The notes under the pieces are model-generated. The model was not told the DNA's origin. It saw only the letters and a program-made list of their open reading frames with translations, and made no database searches. A program made the translations under genes and the position numbers. 64,000 bases of DNA from the NCBI GenBank assembly GCA_025331445.1, contig JAIWNE010000006.1, positions 1 to 64,000 of the forward strand, written 5' to 3'. Each line of letters starts with the position of its first letter. Within the stretch, counting starts at the first letter, position 1. Source of the stretch: Blakeslea trispora (taxonomy: Eukaryota > Mucoromycota > Mucoromycetes > Mucorales > Choanephoraceae). Positions 35,464-47,298 of this stretch are shown here, one piece after another.

Positions 35464-36061
35464 AAAGTAAGTAAGTGACTAAGTAAGATGAGAATGTATA
35501 AGAAAAGAAAAAGAAGGAAAAGAAAAAAAAGAGAGAGAGAAGCCAAGTGGTGTAAGGATGCCAATTACCCTTTTTAGAGATATGAGAAATGATTGGCTTG
35601 AACTCCCCGATACACGCCCTTAAAGCAATCAACTCGTGTTTTCTATTGTTCTCTCTCAATTATATGATGTTTCTCAAGGAGATGGAGACTATCTTATAGC
35701 AACAAATTTAACGAATACATGGTGGTCAAGAGGAGATTTTATTTAGTTGTTTTTCTCGATCAAAATACAGATGACAGTCTATACAAAATCCATAGTCTAT
35801 TTTCACCTAATGATACTATATTTACTTTAAGCTGCTTAATAAGAAAAAAAAAATAAAAGGACCAGAGAAGCGGAGTCGGTTTGGAAGAGTAGAAAAAAAA
35901 GTGTGTGCGTGTGGGCAGAGCTGCCACTGTATCAAGCCACCTGGTTTGACCCCCCGCCGAAATTCTCCCTTGCCTACCCTTTAAGCTCACATTAACTACT
36001 ATCTTGATTTTTTTTTCTTTTTTCTTTTTAATAACTATTCACAATCTATTTGATCGAAGCC
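35464..36061. other. Divergent promoter region, WASP and mL44
   Basis: About 600 bp between the two start codons with no gene. It includes A/G-rich stretches near 35500-35550 and a T-rich leader directly upstream of 36062. Confidence 0.5.
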
Positions 36062-37056
36062 ATGTTGCGCCATCTCACTAGAACACAAGCCATGTCATCA
36101 AAGACATTGGCTGCTATAAAGACAAGTAAAGAGAAAAACAATAAAGAGAGAGAGAGATCATGAACTTACTGTTTATTAAAGTGCCTCGCGCTACCTTTGC
36201 TTCTATTCATACTCAACAAGACGAAAAGTTAGCTCCTATTGTTGCCCTTGGAGCTCGTCTTGGACTTGATTTAGACACAGCCGTTCTTAAGCAAGCACTC
36301 ACTCACAAATCAGTCACTGATACCAACAACAACGCTACATTGGAATATGTTGGCAAGAAGGTCACTGGCTTGTTTGCCACTGAGTATTTGCATTTAAAGT
36401 ACCCTTCTTTACATCCTGATGCATTCACTACCACATTATCTGCCTATCTTTGCAATAAATCAATTTCCAAAGTAGCTTCTGAAGTTGGTTTACAACATAC
36501 AATCGAATGGAAAGCACCCGAAGACAACAGCGTTCGATTGGGTCAGAGCACTGTGATGGCCGATTGTTTCAATGCCCTTGTAGGTGCTTTATACCAGGAA
36601 CAGGGACAAGAAGCAGCAAAGAAGTTTGTTCATGATTTCATTCTATCCCGCGACTATGATGTTCGACCCAGCATTAAAGTAAAAGAACCCAAGCGTCATT
36701 TGTCAGCCTTGTTGAGACAGTTAAACAAACAACCTGCTGCTTCTCGACTTGTTTCAGAAACAGGTCGTGCTTCTTCAGCCCCTGTGTTTGTTGTTGGTGT
36801 CTTTTCGGGAGAAGAAAAGTTGGGTGAAGGATTTGGTAGTTCTCTCAAGATGGCTGAATTCCGCGTAAGTTTCTTTTTTTTTTTTATTTATTGTAGGATA
36901 AACAAGCTTAAACTGATCTTTTTCTTTTAGGCTTGTCAAGATGCTTTAATATCTTTCTATGGTCAAGAGCAAAAGGACTTTACATTGCCTTCAGATGCTG
37001 ATCGTGTAGATAAATATGTTGCCAGTCCTTTAGGAAGTACACAAGCTATTGTTTAA
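36062..37056 (+). CDS. MRPL44: Mitochondrial large ribosomal subunit protein mL44 (MRPL3/MRPL44)
   Basis: Mitoribosomal protein built on an inactive RNase III fold followed by a dsRNA-binding domain. Exons 36062-36125, 36182-36864 and 36931-37056 give 290 aa. The first exon, rich in Arg, Ser and Thr (M-L-R-H-L-T-R-T-Q), is a likely mitochondrial presequence. The RNase III-like part shows L-K-Q-A-L-T-H-K-S, Y-V-G-K-K-V-T-G-L and M-A-D-C-F-N-A-L-V-G-A-L-Y; the acidic catalytic residues of true RNase III are not conserved in the first motif. The C-terminal part, V-G-V-F-S-G-E-E-K-L-G-E-G-F-G-S-S-L-K with A-C-Q-D-A-L, is the dsRBD. Its stop codon is 41 bp from that of the convergent SDF2-like gene. 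Confidence 0.93.
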
Positions 37057-37097
37057 TCATGATTTTATAATTTAAAAAAAAAAGTATAGAAAAGCTA

Positions 37098-37957
37098 TCA
37101 TTTTGCAGCAAAATAAACCCCCTCCTATGTACAAAGATGTTTGAGATTCCCAAATGTATATACATGAAAAAAAAAAGCAGGACTTACTTGGGCCATCCAT
37201 TGTGTGTTTTTCGAACTTGATTTGACAGTAGCTACCTCTAGTTGTCCGGGAATAGGCTGACCAAACTGATAATTGGTTGAACTACTCAGATAAGTCTGTG
37301 TATCTTGATGAACAAGTTGAATAGGCTCTTCACGCAACCAAGTCTCTTTCTTGCTTGTCAAACATTCAACACGCCAATTATCACCGGAATCCTTACCGTC
37401 ATAGCAACTGACTTCCTGTTGATGAGAGAGGGGAGAAGGATGTTGATGACTATGAAGATAACCTTGAGTGTTGGGATGTCTAAGACGGATAAGAGATCCA
37501 CAAGGTACAGGTTGACTATCATACATAATAAGTATGTATTGCGCATATGTGTATATCAAGGTAGATTACCCTCTTTTACAGATCATGTCAGTAGCAGCCT
37601 CAATAATCCAGAAACTGTTGGCATCATCAGATTCGGGAAAGGCAGTAACAGATTGTTGGCCCGATCCACTTCCTATTGACTTATGTTTTAGTGATATAGC
37701 TTGGGTTATAGCCACAATAGATAGATACCATAACTAACGCCATGAGAGTGAAGTTTGTATCCGCTAGCACTGTTGGTTAGTTTGATGGTACTTGCACAAG
37801 TCACTTGCTCGAATCCTACAACGATCTATTAGACTCTCTATTGTTGGGACACATTGTATGTGTGTACACACACACCGTCTTCTATTTCGGGTACATTGCT
37901 TAAAGCGAACAATGAAGGTAGAAATGCAAGGCTGAAAAGGGTCAATGTGAACTTCAT
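37098..37957 (-). CDS. SDF2: SDF2-like secretory protein with MIR repeats
   Basis: ER-lumenal protein of the stromal-cell-derived-factor-2 type, related to the MIR domain of protein O-mannosyltransferases and known elsewhere as a chaperone partner. Exons 37957-37876, 37815-37729, 37672-37570, 37515-37188 and 37124-37098 give 208 aa, the usual family length. Residues 1-19 are a signal peptide (F-T-L-T-L-F-S-L-A-F). Three MIR-like repeats each bear the H-S-H type core: G-Y-K-L-H-S-H-G-V-S-Y-G-S-G-S-G-Q-Q, G-Y-L-H-S-H-Q-H-P-S-P, and T-Y-L-S-S-S-T. C-K-R-G-Q-P-V-P-C-G-S-L-I-R-L-R-H links repeats one and two. The last exon codes for only eight residues before the stop. No HDEL-type signal is present. 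Confidence 0.92.
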
Positions 37958-38677
37958 TAGACTACAACAAATAAAAATAAAAATAAAGAATAAATAAAAA
38001 ACAAAGACCTATAGAATTGACAGAATCTCGAAAATGATTGGTTGAAATAAGGAGACCATGGAGCCACAGTGTATCCGTGTATTTACACTTGATTTGAAGT
38101 CTTAAACTGCTTAGTGATAAATACACGGCGTATCTTTAAACTGATTTTAACCCCACTTGAATAGGCGTAAACCTCATTCCAAATAAAGAGATGTAATCAA
38201 TTTCAAGAATATAGTCTACAGTAGCTATCAATTACCTTTTTTGTTTTTATCATTGATCCTATCTGATCAACACGCTATATCTCAAAAAAAAATTCCATAG
38301 GTTTCCGCCATTCAATTTTATGCTTATTTTTTCTGAGTTCAATAGAGATAAGTACTTGAATGGGAAATGTCAATCAGATTTACGTCATCAGCATGTTAAA
38401 GAAGAAAGGAAAGATGTATCGAATGGATTTGTAGCAAGCATAGTTCTTGGTTTATTTTTTGATAATGCAGTGTGATTATTGTAGAACTTTTGAAACGAAA
38501 ATGTCTAATAAGGCAAGTGAAAAGTTGGATCTAAATCATGCAAAAAAAAAATACATAGAAAAGAAATTGCCCTATTAAAAAAAAAAGCACTATCGAGAAT
38601 TTTCGATTTAAATAGCAATACATCTTGAGACCAATTTAAACATTTCTCTTCCTGGATTTTATTTTCAAAGATTAAAA
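37958..38677. other. Divergent intergenic region, SDF2 and arrestin
   Basis: 720 bp between start codons with no gene. A TATTTAAATCGAAAAT-like AT-rich segment (minus view of 38600-38615) and a leader of about 50 bp precede the arrestin ATG. Confidence 0.45.
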
Positions 38678-40159
38678 ATGAAAGCCTTTCATAAACATGA
38701 AGACATTGCACTCACCATTCACATTTCCCCTCAGTTCCGAGGCATCATCCGAGGATTTGCACACGATGTATCAGAAGGCTGTACTCTCGAAGGCACACTT
38801 GTATTACATGTTTACCATCAAACAAAGATAAAAAAGTTGTTTATCGATCTGATCGGCCACTCTCGAGTCAACTTTCGAACGACCAATGCAATGGGCGTCC
38901 CTTCAACAGACCGACAAGAAGAAAGGGTCTTTTTCATCAAGACAGACACCTATTTCAATCAGACCAAATCATACGAACCAGGCACTTATGAATTTCCTTT
39001 TGAATTCCATATACCACCCTCTATTCCACATACCTTCAGCGCCAAACATGGATCGATTCAATATGCCCTTAGCGCCACAGCATGCCGACCTATGCTGAAA
39101 TCAGATGTTCATGCAGAACGACCCGTCTATCTTCGTCGATGCCTGATGGACGATCTAAACCCAGAGGCACGTGCATCTCAAACAGTGGTAGGAAAGATGC
39201 ATTCTGACATTGTGTCCTATGCTGCAACTGCGCCTTCCATGGTCTACGCGGAGGGAGGTCTACTGAAGCTCGATCTCAAGGTCCATCTCAAGGATCCCGC
39301 CAAATACTCGGTTCGAACAGTGACATGCGGGCTACAGGAAAATCAATTCTATAGAACCACAGGCCAATCCTCATTAGCAAATCAGGCCTTTTACTACAGC
39401 AAAAAGTTTTTCCCGTTAGGATGCAGTAGTTTTTTTCCTTCAAAACATCCAGATTACAACCCAGCAGAACTGCATCAATACAATGCAATCTTCCGCCTCT
39501 ATCCTCGAGTCCAAACGGACAATAGATCGAAATTAATTGTTGTGCGGCATGAACTTGTCATCTGTATGATCATAGACGATAATGAGGCAGCCAAAAAACG
39601 TTCGGTTAAAAGAAGACGCAGCTCTATTGACAGTATTGGCAATACAATCCTCTCTCACTTGACACCCAAACAACCTGCTCGAGTTGAAAGTGTTTCAAAT
39701 CCAAGATACATTTCCCATGATACCGAGATCACACCACCCACAAGCCGTTCTCCTTCACCTACACAAGATTTATCCGGAGGCAATGCGCCTTCTCTGTCTC
39801 TAGTAGATACAGACCATTCGCATCAGTCCAACATTGTCAAAGTGACCAGCCGCAGTTTGTCTAACAATCAAGAGGACGACACTCAAGCCAGTAGACCATC
39901 ACAAGCAGACAACAACAGTCATTCACTTACATTGTATCATCATCTCAATCCTTTCAAATTCTATAAGCACTTTACTGAAGATGAAGGGGCGTATGAATGT
40001 AGATTGACTATGCCTATCATTGTCACATCAAGAGAGGAATATAGCGAGGGAAGTCCACCTGCTTTGCCTAATTATGAAGTAGCAGTCAATCAACCACCAG
40101 ATTATGATTCTGCTATCCAATCTCTTCCTCCGGTACCTGTTTATGTTCCACCTAATTAA
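38678..40159 (+). CDS. Alpha-arrestin (ART-like ubiquitin-ligase adaptor)
   Basis: Single-exon gene of 493 aa. Arrestin-N fold: L-E-G-T-L-V-L-H-V, L-I-G-H-S-R-V, Y-E-P-G-T-Y-E-F-P-F-E-F-H-I-P-P-S-I-P, then G-S-I-Q-Y-A-L-S-A. The arrestin-C part begins near residue 195 with L-D-L-K-V-H-L. A long Ser-rich insert (about 305-430) is likely disordered. The C-terminus carries N-Q-P-P-D-Y, a PPxY motif that binds WW domains of Rsp5/NEDD4 ligases, plus a near-match P-A-L-P-N-Y. Alpha-arrestins bring these ligases to plasma-membrane transporters for endocytosis. The particular transporter targeted here is unknown. The start is a clear ATG after an AT-rich leader. Confidence 0.9.
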   Translation: MKAFHKHEDIALTIHISPQFRGIIRGFAHDVSEGCTLEGTLVLHVYHQTKIKKLFIDLIGHSRVNFRTTNAMGVPSTDRQEERVFFIKTDTYFNQTKSYEPGTYEFPFEFHIPPSIPHTFSAKHGSIQYALSATACRPMLKSDVHAERPVYLRRCLMDDLNPEARASQTVVGKMHSDIVSYAATAPSMVYAEGGLLKLDLKVHLKDPAKYSVRTVTCGLQENQFYRTTGQSSLANQAFYYSKKFFPLGCSSFFPSKHPDYNPAELHQYNAIFRLYPRVQTDNRSKLIVVRHELVICMIIDDNEAAKKRSVKRRRSSIDSIGNTILSHLTPKQPARVESVSNPRYISHDTEITPPTSRSPSPTQDLSGGNAPSLSLVDTDHSHQSNIVKVTSRSLSNNQEDDTQASRPSQADNNSHSLTLYHHLNPFKFYKHFTEDEGAYECRLTMPIIVTSREEYSEGSPPALPNYEVAVNQPPDYDSAIQSLPPVPVYVPPN

Positions 40160-40733
40160 GTTTTGTACGTGTATATATTAGAAAAAAAACATTATACAAT
40201 ATACCTTAGCTAGATGAAGAAAAAAAAGTACAAATAAACTATGAACAGCATATTCTTTAATATAGTCATATATATATACAGCTCTTGCGCAAAGGTAATA
40301 ACAAATTATACCACATTGCCATACATGAATGAGATTTATCGTGTACTGCGTCCATGAATTGTCAATCAAATTCATGCAATACCAAGAACAATTGAACACT
40401 ATGTATTCTAGCAACATGCTCTAGATGTCGCATAAAAACAACACAATGAACCTAACTAGTTCTAACGCATACAATACATGATCAGCCACTACAATAAAAA
40501 CTGCGTAAAGTTTAGCTTGATTATTAGAGATGTAGAATTTTTTCAAAAGTTGGCTTCCTTCAAATTTCAAATTACTATATTAAGAAATCCTTTTGTTTTT
40601 CTACCCAGACATGTCATACGAACCTGTTTTGGCAAAAGATGTATACGTTATTGGTTATTAAGCGGGATTTTCACGTTTCTTTTTGCAGATTCAAGATTAC
40701 AATAATTCTGTTCTTTCCCTGCCTCTCTTTCAT

Positions 40734-40764
<31 letters not shown>

Positions 40765-40970
40765 TTTTCGATTGTTTAGGCAACTCCCAGTCCATTCTTT
40801 TTTTTCTCTCTTTCTTTCCCTCTCTTTCATATCTCCCCTTTTTTTTCCCCCCTTTTTCTCTCTCTCTCACTTTTTGCACTGTTTTTTCTGTCTTCTTTTT
40901 ATTTTTTCTATAAACGAAAACAACAACATTAATAGAACCTAATACCGAACACTTCATCTCTCGAAAACAA
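40160..40970. other. Spacer upstream of muniscin gene
   Basis: About 800 bp with no gene. It has an AT-rich 3' region of the arrestin gene, a (CA)n tract at 40737-40764 and a long CT-rich leader up to 40910, followed by the ATG at 40971. Confidence 0.5.
40737..40764. repeat. (CA)n microsatellite
   Basis: About 14 CA units lie roughly 210 bp upstream of the muniscin start codon, beside a pyrimidine tract. Confidence 0.92.
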
Positions 40971-43900
40971 ATGATTACCGAACTCGATCAAAGAAGTTCG
41001 TTTGTCGCTACATTTCTCGTAAGTGATCAACTGTCGTCTCTTGACCTTGGCAGTATACTCAAACTATAATGCTTATCATTTACAGGGAGGACGACCTAAA
41101 GTTGGATTCGATTCCTGTCAGTCTCGTTTAGCGTCAGCCTTAAAATTGAATGATGAATTAGCTGACTATTTTAGAGAAAGGTTAGACTATTGAATCATGT
41201 GCAAAAAAAAACAAGAGGTGAACTAATCCACTTTTTCTATATAACAGAGCACAGATTGAAGACACATATGCCAAAAATATTGCTAAATTAACAAGAAAGA
41301 ATTATATTTCAAACAAGTCAACATTAGGGTAAGTTTACAATCTTCTCTGAAGCACACAATGTAGCTAATTGGCGAGAGATTGTTTGTATAGGACGTTCTT
41401 GCCATTATGGGAAGCTCTTCAAGCTGAATTGGATGAATTATCAACAATTCATACTGAATATGCCTCTGCCATTGTCGAGACTGTCGAGAATCCACTACGA
41501 GCTACTATCTCTAACAATACAGATTATACAAGCATTCAATCAGTATGTACCAATGACATGATCGCTGTGATTCAATCTAGATTAATTTATATATTTTAAT
41601 AGATGAACGATTATATTCAAAAAGTGGCTCGTGAATATGATGACTTGGAAAGCAAGATACAAAAAGTAAGTATCCAGCTTGTCTTGATAGATTCAGAAAG
41701 ACTAAGGCAGGAGCATAGGCAAAAAAAAGCAGCAAGAGCGAAGCAAAGGCTGTAGAATATAGCAATTTAAAGGATCAACGATTTGCTGAATGGCAGAAGA
41801 ATGGTGCTGAGTATCTAGAGGTAAATGAAGCCGCTTTTTTTTTTTCTTGAAGGGTGTTTGTATGAGAGTGGATAGCTGATGATCATTGACCTATAGAGAC
41901 ATCAAGCAATGGATGAGTTCCGCTTGAGCCATCTAAAGTCCCTTGTACATCAGTTCGAAGACATTCAACAACATCATGCTCAGAGAGTGATAGAGGTAAT
42001 AGAATGCACCGAAATGGGAGTGATTAGGCTATAACCGTGTCTTTTTTTTTGTCTGTACACAGTTATCTGGTCATGGTATAGCCACAGCTGCTAGCCTTTC
42101 AGTTGAAGAGGAAATTCATAACTTTTGTAAATCATATGACATACAACCATCTCCATCACAGCATCTGCAAGAACAAGATACACCTTCTTCTTCTTTAGTT
42201 GAAGTGGACCAGATTGTTCCTGAGCCTTCTATCTCAGAAGCAAGTTCGAAACTCTCAGCATCAACTCCCCCTTCAAGCAAGAAAAACCGAAAGAAATGTA
42301 AGTTGGGTCCTAGTGGAAAACATAGACTTTAAATACTCATGTCTCCCCTTTTTTTTTTGTTTAGTCCTTTCCACACTAGTGTCTATCAGACGTAAGCCCA
42401 AGTCTGATGCCAGTTCATCCGATAATAATGTATTGAGCGTCGATCAATTCTTACGTACCGAAAGAAAGCGCAGTATCAGCAATGCGGGTAGTGTTGCAGA
42501 GTCTATTCATTCAGCTACATCACATACTACAACAGAAAACTATCATCATGAATCTAACTTTGACAGAGCTTCTCATGCAAATGGCAGTATCGACCTTGCT
42601 TCACCAAGTTCACCTACTTCAATGAATACATCTGTCATGAATGCTCCAAGTATCAATGAAAGCATCTCAAACATGTCATCTTCTCAACAACCTGTAGGTG
42701 TACTTTTTTCTTCTTAACATATCAGATAACTCATTCATCTTTCTTTCTTTTTTAGCCACTCATTCTTGTCGATGCTGAAGGTTACTCTATACCTCCACCT
42801 GATCGTAGTGCTTGGCCTAATGATAACAGTACTATGAATGATTCCTTAATAGATACTGATGATATGAATTCTGATGCTGGAAGGTAAGAAAGACTGCAAA
42901 ATGAACAATCAATGAAGTCTAACATGAATGATGGTTTCAACAGTAGTATGTTTAGTAATCCTCGCATCCGTGTAGATATTAAGAATGAAGTGGTGAATGA
43001 AGAAGATGCTTCTCAATCTGCTGTTGCTCTTAATAGAGTGGCGACCTTACTGAAAGAAAAGAATACATCTGCAAGGCGTCTTAGAGGACGTAGAGAAATG
43101 AGAGCCACTCAACTATATTCTGTTGTCGAACAAGGACAGATTGCATCTAATTTGAACAAGACTGAAAATGAACATGCTTCATTAGACATCACACCAACAG
43201 CCACAGTATCTTCTTCTTCATTGTCTAACCCATTTGAGGCAGCTCAGGAAAGAATTTTAGAAGAAGAAGAGGAGGAGGAAGCAGAGATACCAACAATCAA
43301 TGTACATACAATCGAAACACTACATGTTGTTTCAAGAGGTGGTCAAGCAGAACAATCTACTGTCTGGGGTGAAATCAGTATCGAGTACAGAGGACCAACA
43401 ACCAACGAGCGAGATGTCTGCTTTAAACTGAGCAAATCGTTTGATACTATAGAAACAACCGAGTATGTGACTGTATTGGAAGGTCATCACGATGTATTCA
43501 AGATCCATACAGACTTGTTTGAGAACTTGGCTGGCCCTGTAGTCTGTATCAAGTACCAAACTGCCCTGAATGATGTGCAGCCTCCTCTCGTACTGAAGCA
43601 TATGTGGAAATGTGAAGCAGACAAAAGCCGAGTCTTGATCAAGTACCATGCAACAAAACCTCGTTTAGAGAACGTTACTTTTGTGACTTTATTGGATGGT
43701 AAGGTGCAAGGTGCATCTAGCATCCCTGATGGTGAGCTTATCTTGGCTCAAAATAGAATGCGATGGTGCCTTGGCGATATTGACCATACAGACGAATCAG
43801 TGATTAAGGCTCAGTTTAACACACTTGAGCAAGCCACACCTCAGCCTATTGCTGTTCGCTTTGAGGTCAAGGATCAACTACTGACTGATGTTCAGGTAGA

Positions 43901-43994
43901 GCAAGGCAAGGATGGCTTGTCCTCCTTGTTATGGGCTAATATCGGCAATAACTCAAAGTTCATCAAGACTGGCAAATATATTGCTGAAGTTTAG
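40971..43994 (+). CDS. SYP1: Muniscin: F-BAR plus mu-homology domain (Syp1/FCHo-like)
   Basis: Early endocytic adaptor that binds and bends membrane and recruits cargo. Eleven exons: 40971-41018, 41086-41180, 41248-41328, 41392-41542, 41603-41665, 41719-41820, 41897-41995, 42063-42297, 42365-42693, 42756-42883, 42944-43994, giving 793 aa; all junctions keep frame. The N-terminal ~260 residues are helical with F-BAR traits (Y-F-R-E-R-A-Q-I-E-D-T-Y-A-K-N-I-A-K-L, L-P-L-W-E-A-L-Q-A-E-L-D-E-L). A Ser-rich linker follows. The C-terminal ~240 residues are a muniscin mu-homology domain (V-W-G-E-I-S-I-E-Y, V-L-I-K-Y-H). Exon 6 uses an acceptor past an in-frame TAG at 41716-41718. The role fits with WASP and arrestin nearby. 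Confidence 0.92.
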
Positions 43995-44273
43995 TTAGAC
44001 TTGCATTATTTTAGACTTTTAAGTGTTGTTTTGATCAGTAAGAGAATAACTTAATAAATGCAACGCCTACTTTTTTCTTCTTTTTTGGTTGCATGAAAAG
44101 TTTCAAACTGCATTAAACTAAATAAAGGATTGCATATCACAATATGCTTATTTTGAACCAATACAAATAAAAAAAAAAAAGTGTGTTTCAGTATAATTTT
44201 AAGAAAAAAATAAAATAAAAAAAATAAAAAACTTCTAAAAGAAAAACAAACAAGGTCTATTACTAATAAAGGA
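43995..44273. other. Convergent 3' intergenic region
   Basis: 279 bp between two stop codons, very AT-rich. It holds AATAAA-like signals for both strands (for example AATAAATG near 44052). Confidence 0.45.
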
Positions 44274-45245
44274 TTATTGTGGGGCAGGGGCATTGTGGAA
44301 TAAATAAGAAACCGATTCACCGTTATGAGTTCTTCTGATAGCCTCGGCAAGAGTGGGTGAAATGTCAATAATATCTAGTTTGGGACAGCGAGCCAACTTC
44401 TCTTCAGAAGGAATGGTGTTGGTGATCACCATCTTCTCAATGACAGAGTCATTAATGACTTGGATGGCCTTTCCAGAGAGAATACCATGAGCCACAATAG
44501 CATACACCTTTTCAGCACCATTTTCCATCAAGGTCTTTGCAGCCAGACCTAGTGTACCACACGTGTCGGCCATATCGTCTACCAAAATGGCAATCTTGCC
44601 TGTCACATCGCCTACCAATACCATGCGAGATACTTCATTGGCCTTCTTGCGTTCTTTGTGAATCAAAGCGAAATCGAGTTGAAGGTTGTCTGCGATTGAG
44701 GTTGCTCTTTTGGCACCACCAGCATCAGGTGAGACAATCATAGCATTCTCCCAGTTGGGAATCTTTGTCTTGATATACTGGATAGTCGAGGGCTCACAAT
44801 AGAGGTTATCTACAGGAATATTAAAGAAGCCCTGGATTTGAGAGGCATGCAGATCCATCGTGATGACATGGTCAGCACCAGCCACGGTCAACATATTGGC
44901 AGTTAGACGAGCAGTAATAGGGGCTCTTGATTTGTCCTTCTTGTCTTGGCGTGCATAGAAGAAACAAGGGATGACTGCAGTAATACGGCGAGCTGAGGCA
45001 GTCTTACAAGCATTGATCATAATCAAGAGTTCCATGAGATTATCATTGATTTCACCACAACCAGATTGAATGATAAAGACATCTTCATCACGCACTGATT
45101 CTCCAATCTTGACTGAGGTTTCTTGGTTGGAGAATTTTTCCACTGTGGCCTTAGCAAGTTGGATTCCCAATCGCTTAGCAACAAGTGCAGCAAGAGCAGG
45201 AGAGGCGTTACCTGTGAAGATCTTGATGGCGTTATCTGCTGGCAT
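44274..45245 (-). CDS. PRS: Ribose-phosphate pyrophosphokinase (PRPP synthetase)
   Basis: Makes PRPP from ribose 5-phosphate and ATP, feeding nucleotide, histidine and tryptophan synthesis. Single exon, 323 aa, true ATG. It starts [13 protein letters not shown], the normal family start. Conserved pieces: [25 protein letters not shown], the catalytic-loop [16 protein letters not shown], the [11 protein letters not shown] signature, [10 protein letters not shown], and the ribose-5-phosphate loop [10 protein letters not shown]. There is no long non-homologous insert, so it is of the standard catalytic type. Fungi usually have several paralogues that form complexes. Confidence 0.97.
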   Translation of the reverse strand: MPADNAIKIFTGNASPALAALVAKRLGIQLAKATVEKFSNQETSVKIGESVRDEDVFIIQSGCGEINDNLMELLIMINACKTASARRITAVIPCFFYARQDKKDKSRAPITARLTANMLTVAGADHVITMDLHASQIQGFFNIPVDNLYCEPSTIQYIKTKIPNWENAMIVSPDAGGAKRATSIADNLQLDFALIHKERKKANEVSRMVLVGDVTGKIAILVDDMADTCGTLGLAAKTLMENGAEKVYAIVAHGILSGKAIQVINDSVIEKMVITNTIPSEEKLARCPKLDIIDISPTLAEAIRRTHNGESVSYLFHNAPAPQ

Positions 45246-45489
45246 ATTTTAATACTTTTTCTCTTTCATTATAACATCAAAAAAAAAAAAAGAAAAAAAA
45301 AATTGATGACAAGTTTGATCTTTTTTTTTTTTTTCGTCCATCTGTGTGACTTAGAAAACTCGGAACAGAATGTATGAATTCACAAGCCAAAATGACATCT
45401 CTTTTTATTATTATCGATTGGAGAATATTTACATGATATAATTGATACTAAAATACGAAAACAGAATAAAGCAAAAAAGAAGAAGAAAA

Positions 45490-45783
45490 CTAATCATCAA
45501 AGACAGCATTCACAGAGGGAGTAAAGACGGTAGCTGAGGTACTTTCATTAGCAGTTTGAGTGGTAGTAGGGCTTGAGGCAGAAGCATTGGGTACAGGAGT
45601 AGATGTATGACCTTGAGGAGCATAAAGAGTAGAGTCAGTCAAGGGAGCTGCTTGATGATGGGCCTTTTCAAGTTGATAGTTGGGCTCTTGGTGATTAAAG
45701 GCAGAGACACGGGAAGCGAAATAGGTACGGGCCAATGAACGCTTAGAGACGGCAACAGAAGAACGGACAACTTGAGGGATCAT
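45490..45783 (-). CDS. Small protein, possible mitochondrial targeting, unknown function
   Basis: 97 aa from an ATG. The N-terminus (M-I-P-Q-V-V-R-S-S-V-A-V-S-K-R-S-L-A-R-T) is basic, hydroxylated and free of acids, as in mitochondrial presequences. The middle has N-Y-Q-L-E-K-A-H-H-Q, and the tail is Ser/Thr/Pro/Ala-rich, ending in V-F-D-D. No domain is recognised. The gene has a T-rich leader and lies upstream of PRS on the same strand, with 244 bp between its stop and the PRS start. Being uninterrupted, ATG-initiated and of non-low-complexity start makes it a fair candidate for a real gene. Confidence 0.6.
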   Translation of the reverse strand: MIPQVVRSSVAVSKRSLARTYFASRVSAFNHQEPNYQLEKAHHQAAPLTDSTLYAPQGHTSTPVPNASASSPTTTQTANESTSATVFTPSVNAVFDD

Positions 45784-47298
45784 GATATGGAAAGAGTAAA
45801 TAGTAGAAAAGGATAAGAAGTAGAAAGAAAGAAAAAAATAAAAAAAGAGAGGAAAATCATCGCGTATTTATATTCTAAAGACATTGCGTGTGAAGTAAGT
45901 GCATGAGTATCAACAAGTTCTCATGTGACACTCCCCTATCTATCTTATTTTCCCTTTCATGCCACTCATAGCTCAGAAATGAAAAACATCATCCAACACT
46001 TAATTTCATTGGCAACCCTCCCCTAGGTTTGTTGGGGGGGAAACTAACGGAAGCACTACCTAAATAGGGTTTCTCTCCTTTTGTTGAATTGACCCAATTT
46101 TTTTTTTTTTTTTTTATTTATTTATTTTGTACGCGGTACTTTAACTCGTGCACCGGATTTTTTTTTTTCTCTTAGTATCTGCATTAACTAAAGGATTTAT
46201 AGATGATCTCTTGCGTATTTCGAGTCAACCATGTAGCATATATTTACCCTTTTATATGCTTTATCTGTTTTAGAAGATATTATTATATACATGCAAAACT
46301 CAAGGACAAAAGAAATGGAAAGAAAAAATGAATTTCGAACGTAATAATGAATCACTTTTTTTACGCTAGTGATGAACCACTTAAATATTAATATTAGCGC
46401 AAGCATACATGTTCTTTTTTTAAAAAAAAAGCTAAAAAGGCTCTTTATCTTGCATAAGAATATGAGTGACTCTTTTCTTAGTTTGGATGTTTCCCGAGAA
46501 CCTATTGTACATTTGACAACAAAATGGCATCTTAGTCTCATTATATCGAAAAATGGATCCTATTGGTCTTGCTTATCAAAAAAAAAAGGTAGTATAGAGT
46601 ATCAAACTTTAAAATCAGACAATTCAACAAGTAACAATAAAAATATGGATGATGAATAACAAAAGTAAACCAAGAAGAGAGACGATTAAAGAAAAAGGAA
46701 CCAAGTTAGTACAATGAATAACAGAAAAACATTTACAGTTGCTTGCGGTAACATCTTTAACCCTTTTTGGAGGTGGCGCACAGTCAAAATGACAAAGAAT
46801 ATACACTTTTTTTAAAACTGGATTCTGAACAATCCATATCTTATGATGAAAAAAACCTAAAGAAAATCCTAAATTGAAGAGAAGGAAGAGCCAGTTGTAG
46901 AAGAGGACAGAGTATGTGAAGGGGAGGATGAAATGGATCAGAGTAATATAATGTACACTTCTAAAGTTTCTTTTCCTCTCTCATTGATGAATATTTTAAC
47001 AGAACCAATGAAATAGGCTCTTATACACAACTATAACTAGACTTTAGCTAGTGATCAACTACTATGTTTTCGTCAAAGTTCTCAAACAAGTACAACCCAT
47101 TTCTTAGTACTATTGTCGTTACTATCACACCTCATTTCAATTTACAATACAGTCATTCGATATCATAATTAAGTAAACTCATTGAAAAGGTTGCAATTAG
47201 AATATTAAAAAAAAACATGCTAATAAGTATATGTGATGTTAAACATATATATATTATTTTTACAAAAGTCAAAAAAGGGTATGTATACAATGGAAGTT
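45784..47298. other. Gene-free spacer
   Basis: About 1.5 kb. It contains a T20 run near 46098-46117 and AT-rich sequence. A + frame at 46369-46659 starts at GTG and a minus frame at 46197-46541 is Phe/Lys-rich; neither has a motif. Confidence 0.45.

Noticed and set aside
46369..46659. 96-codon + frame
   Set aside because: It starts at GTG, is Lys/Asn/Ser-rich with poly-A derived runs, and matches no family.
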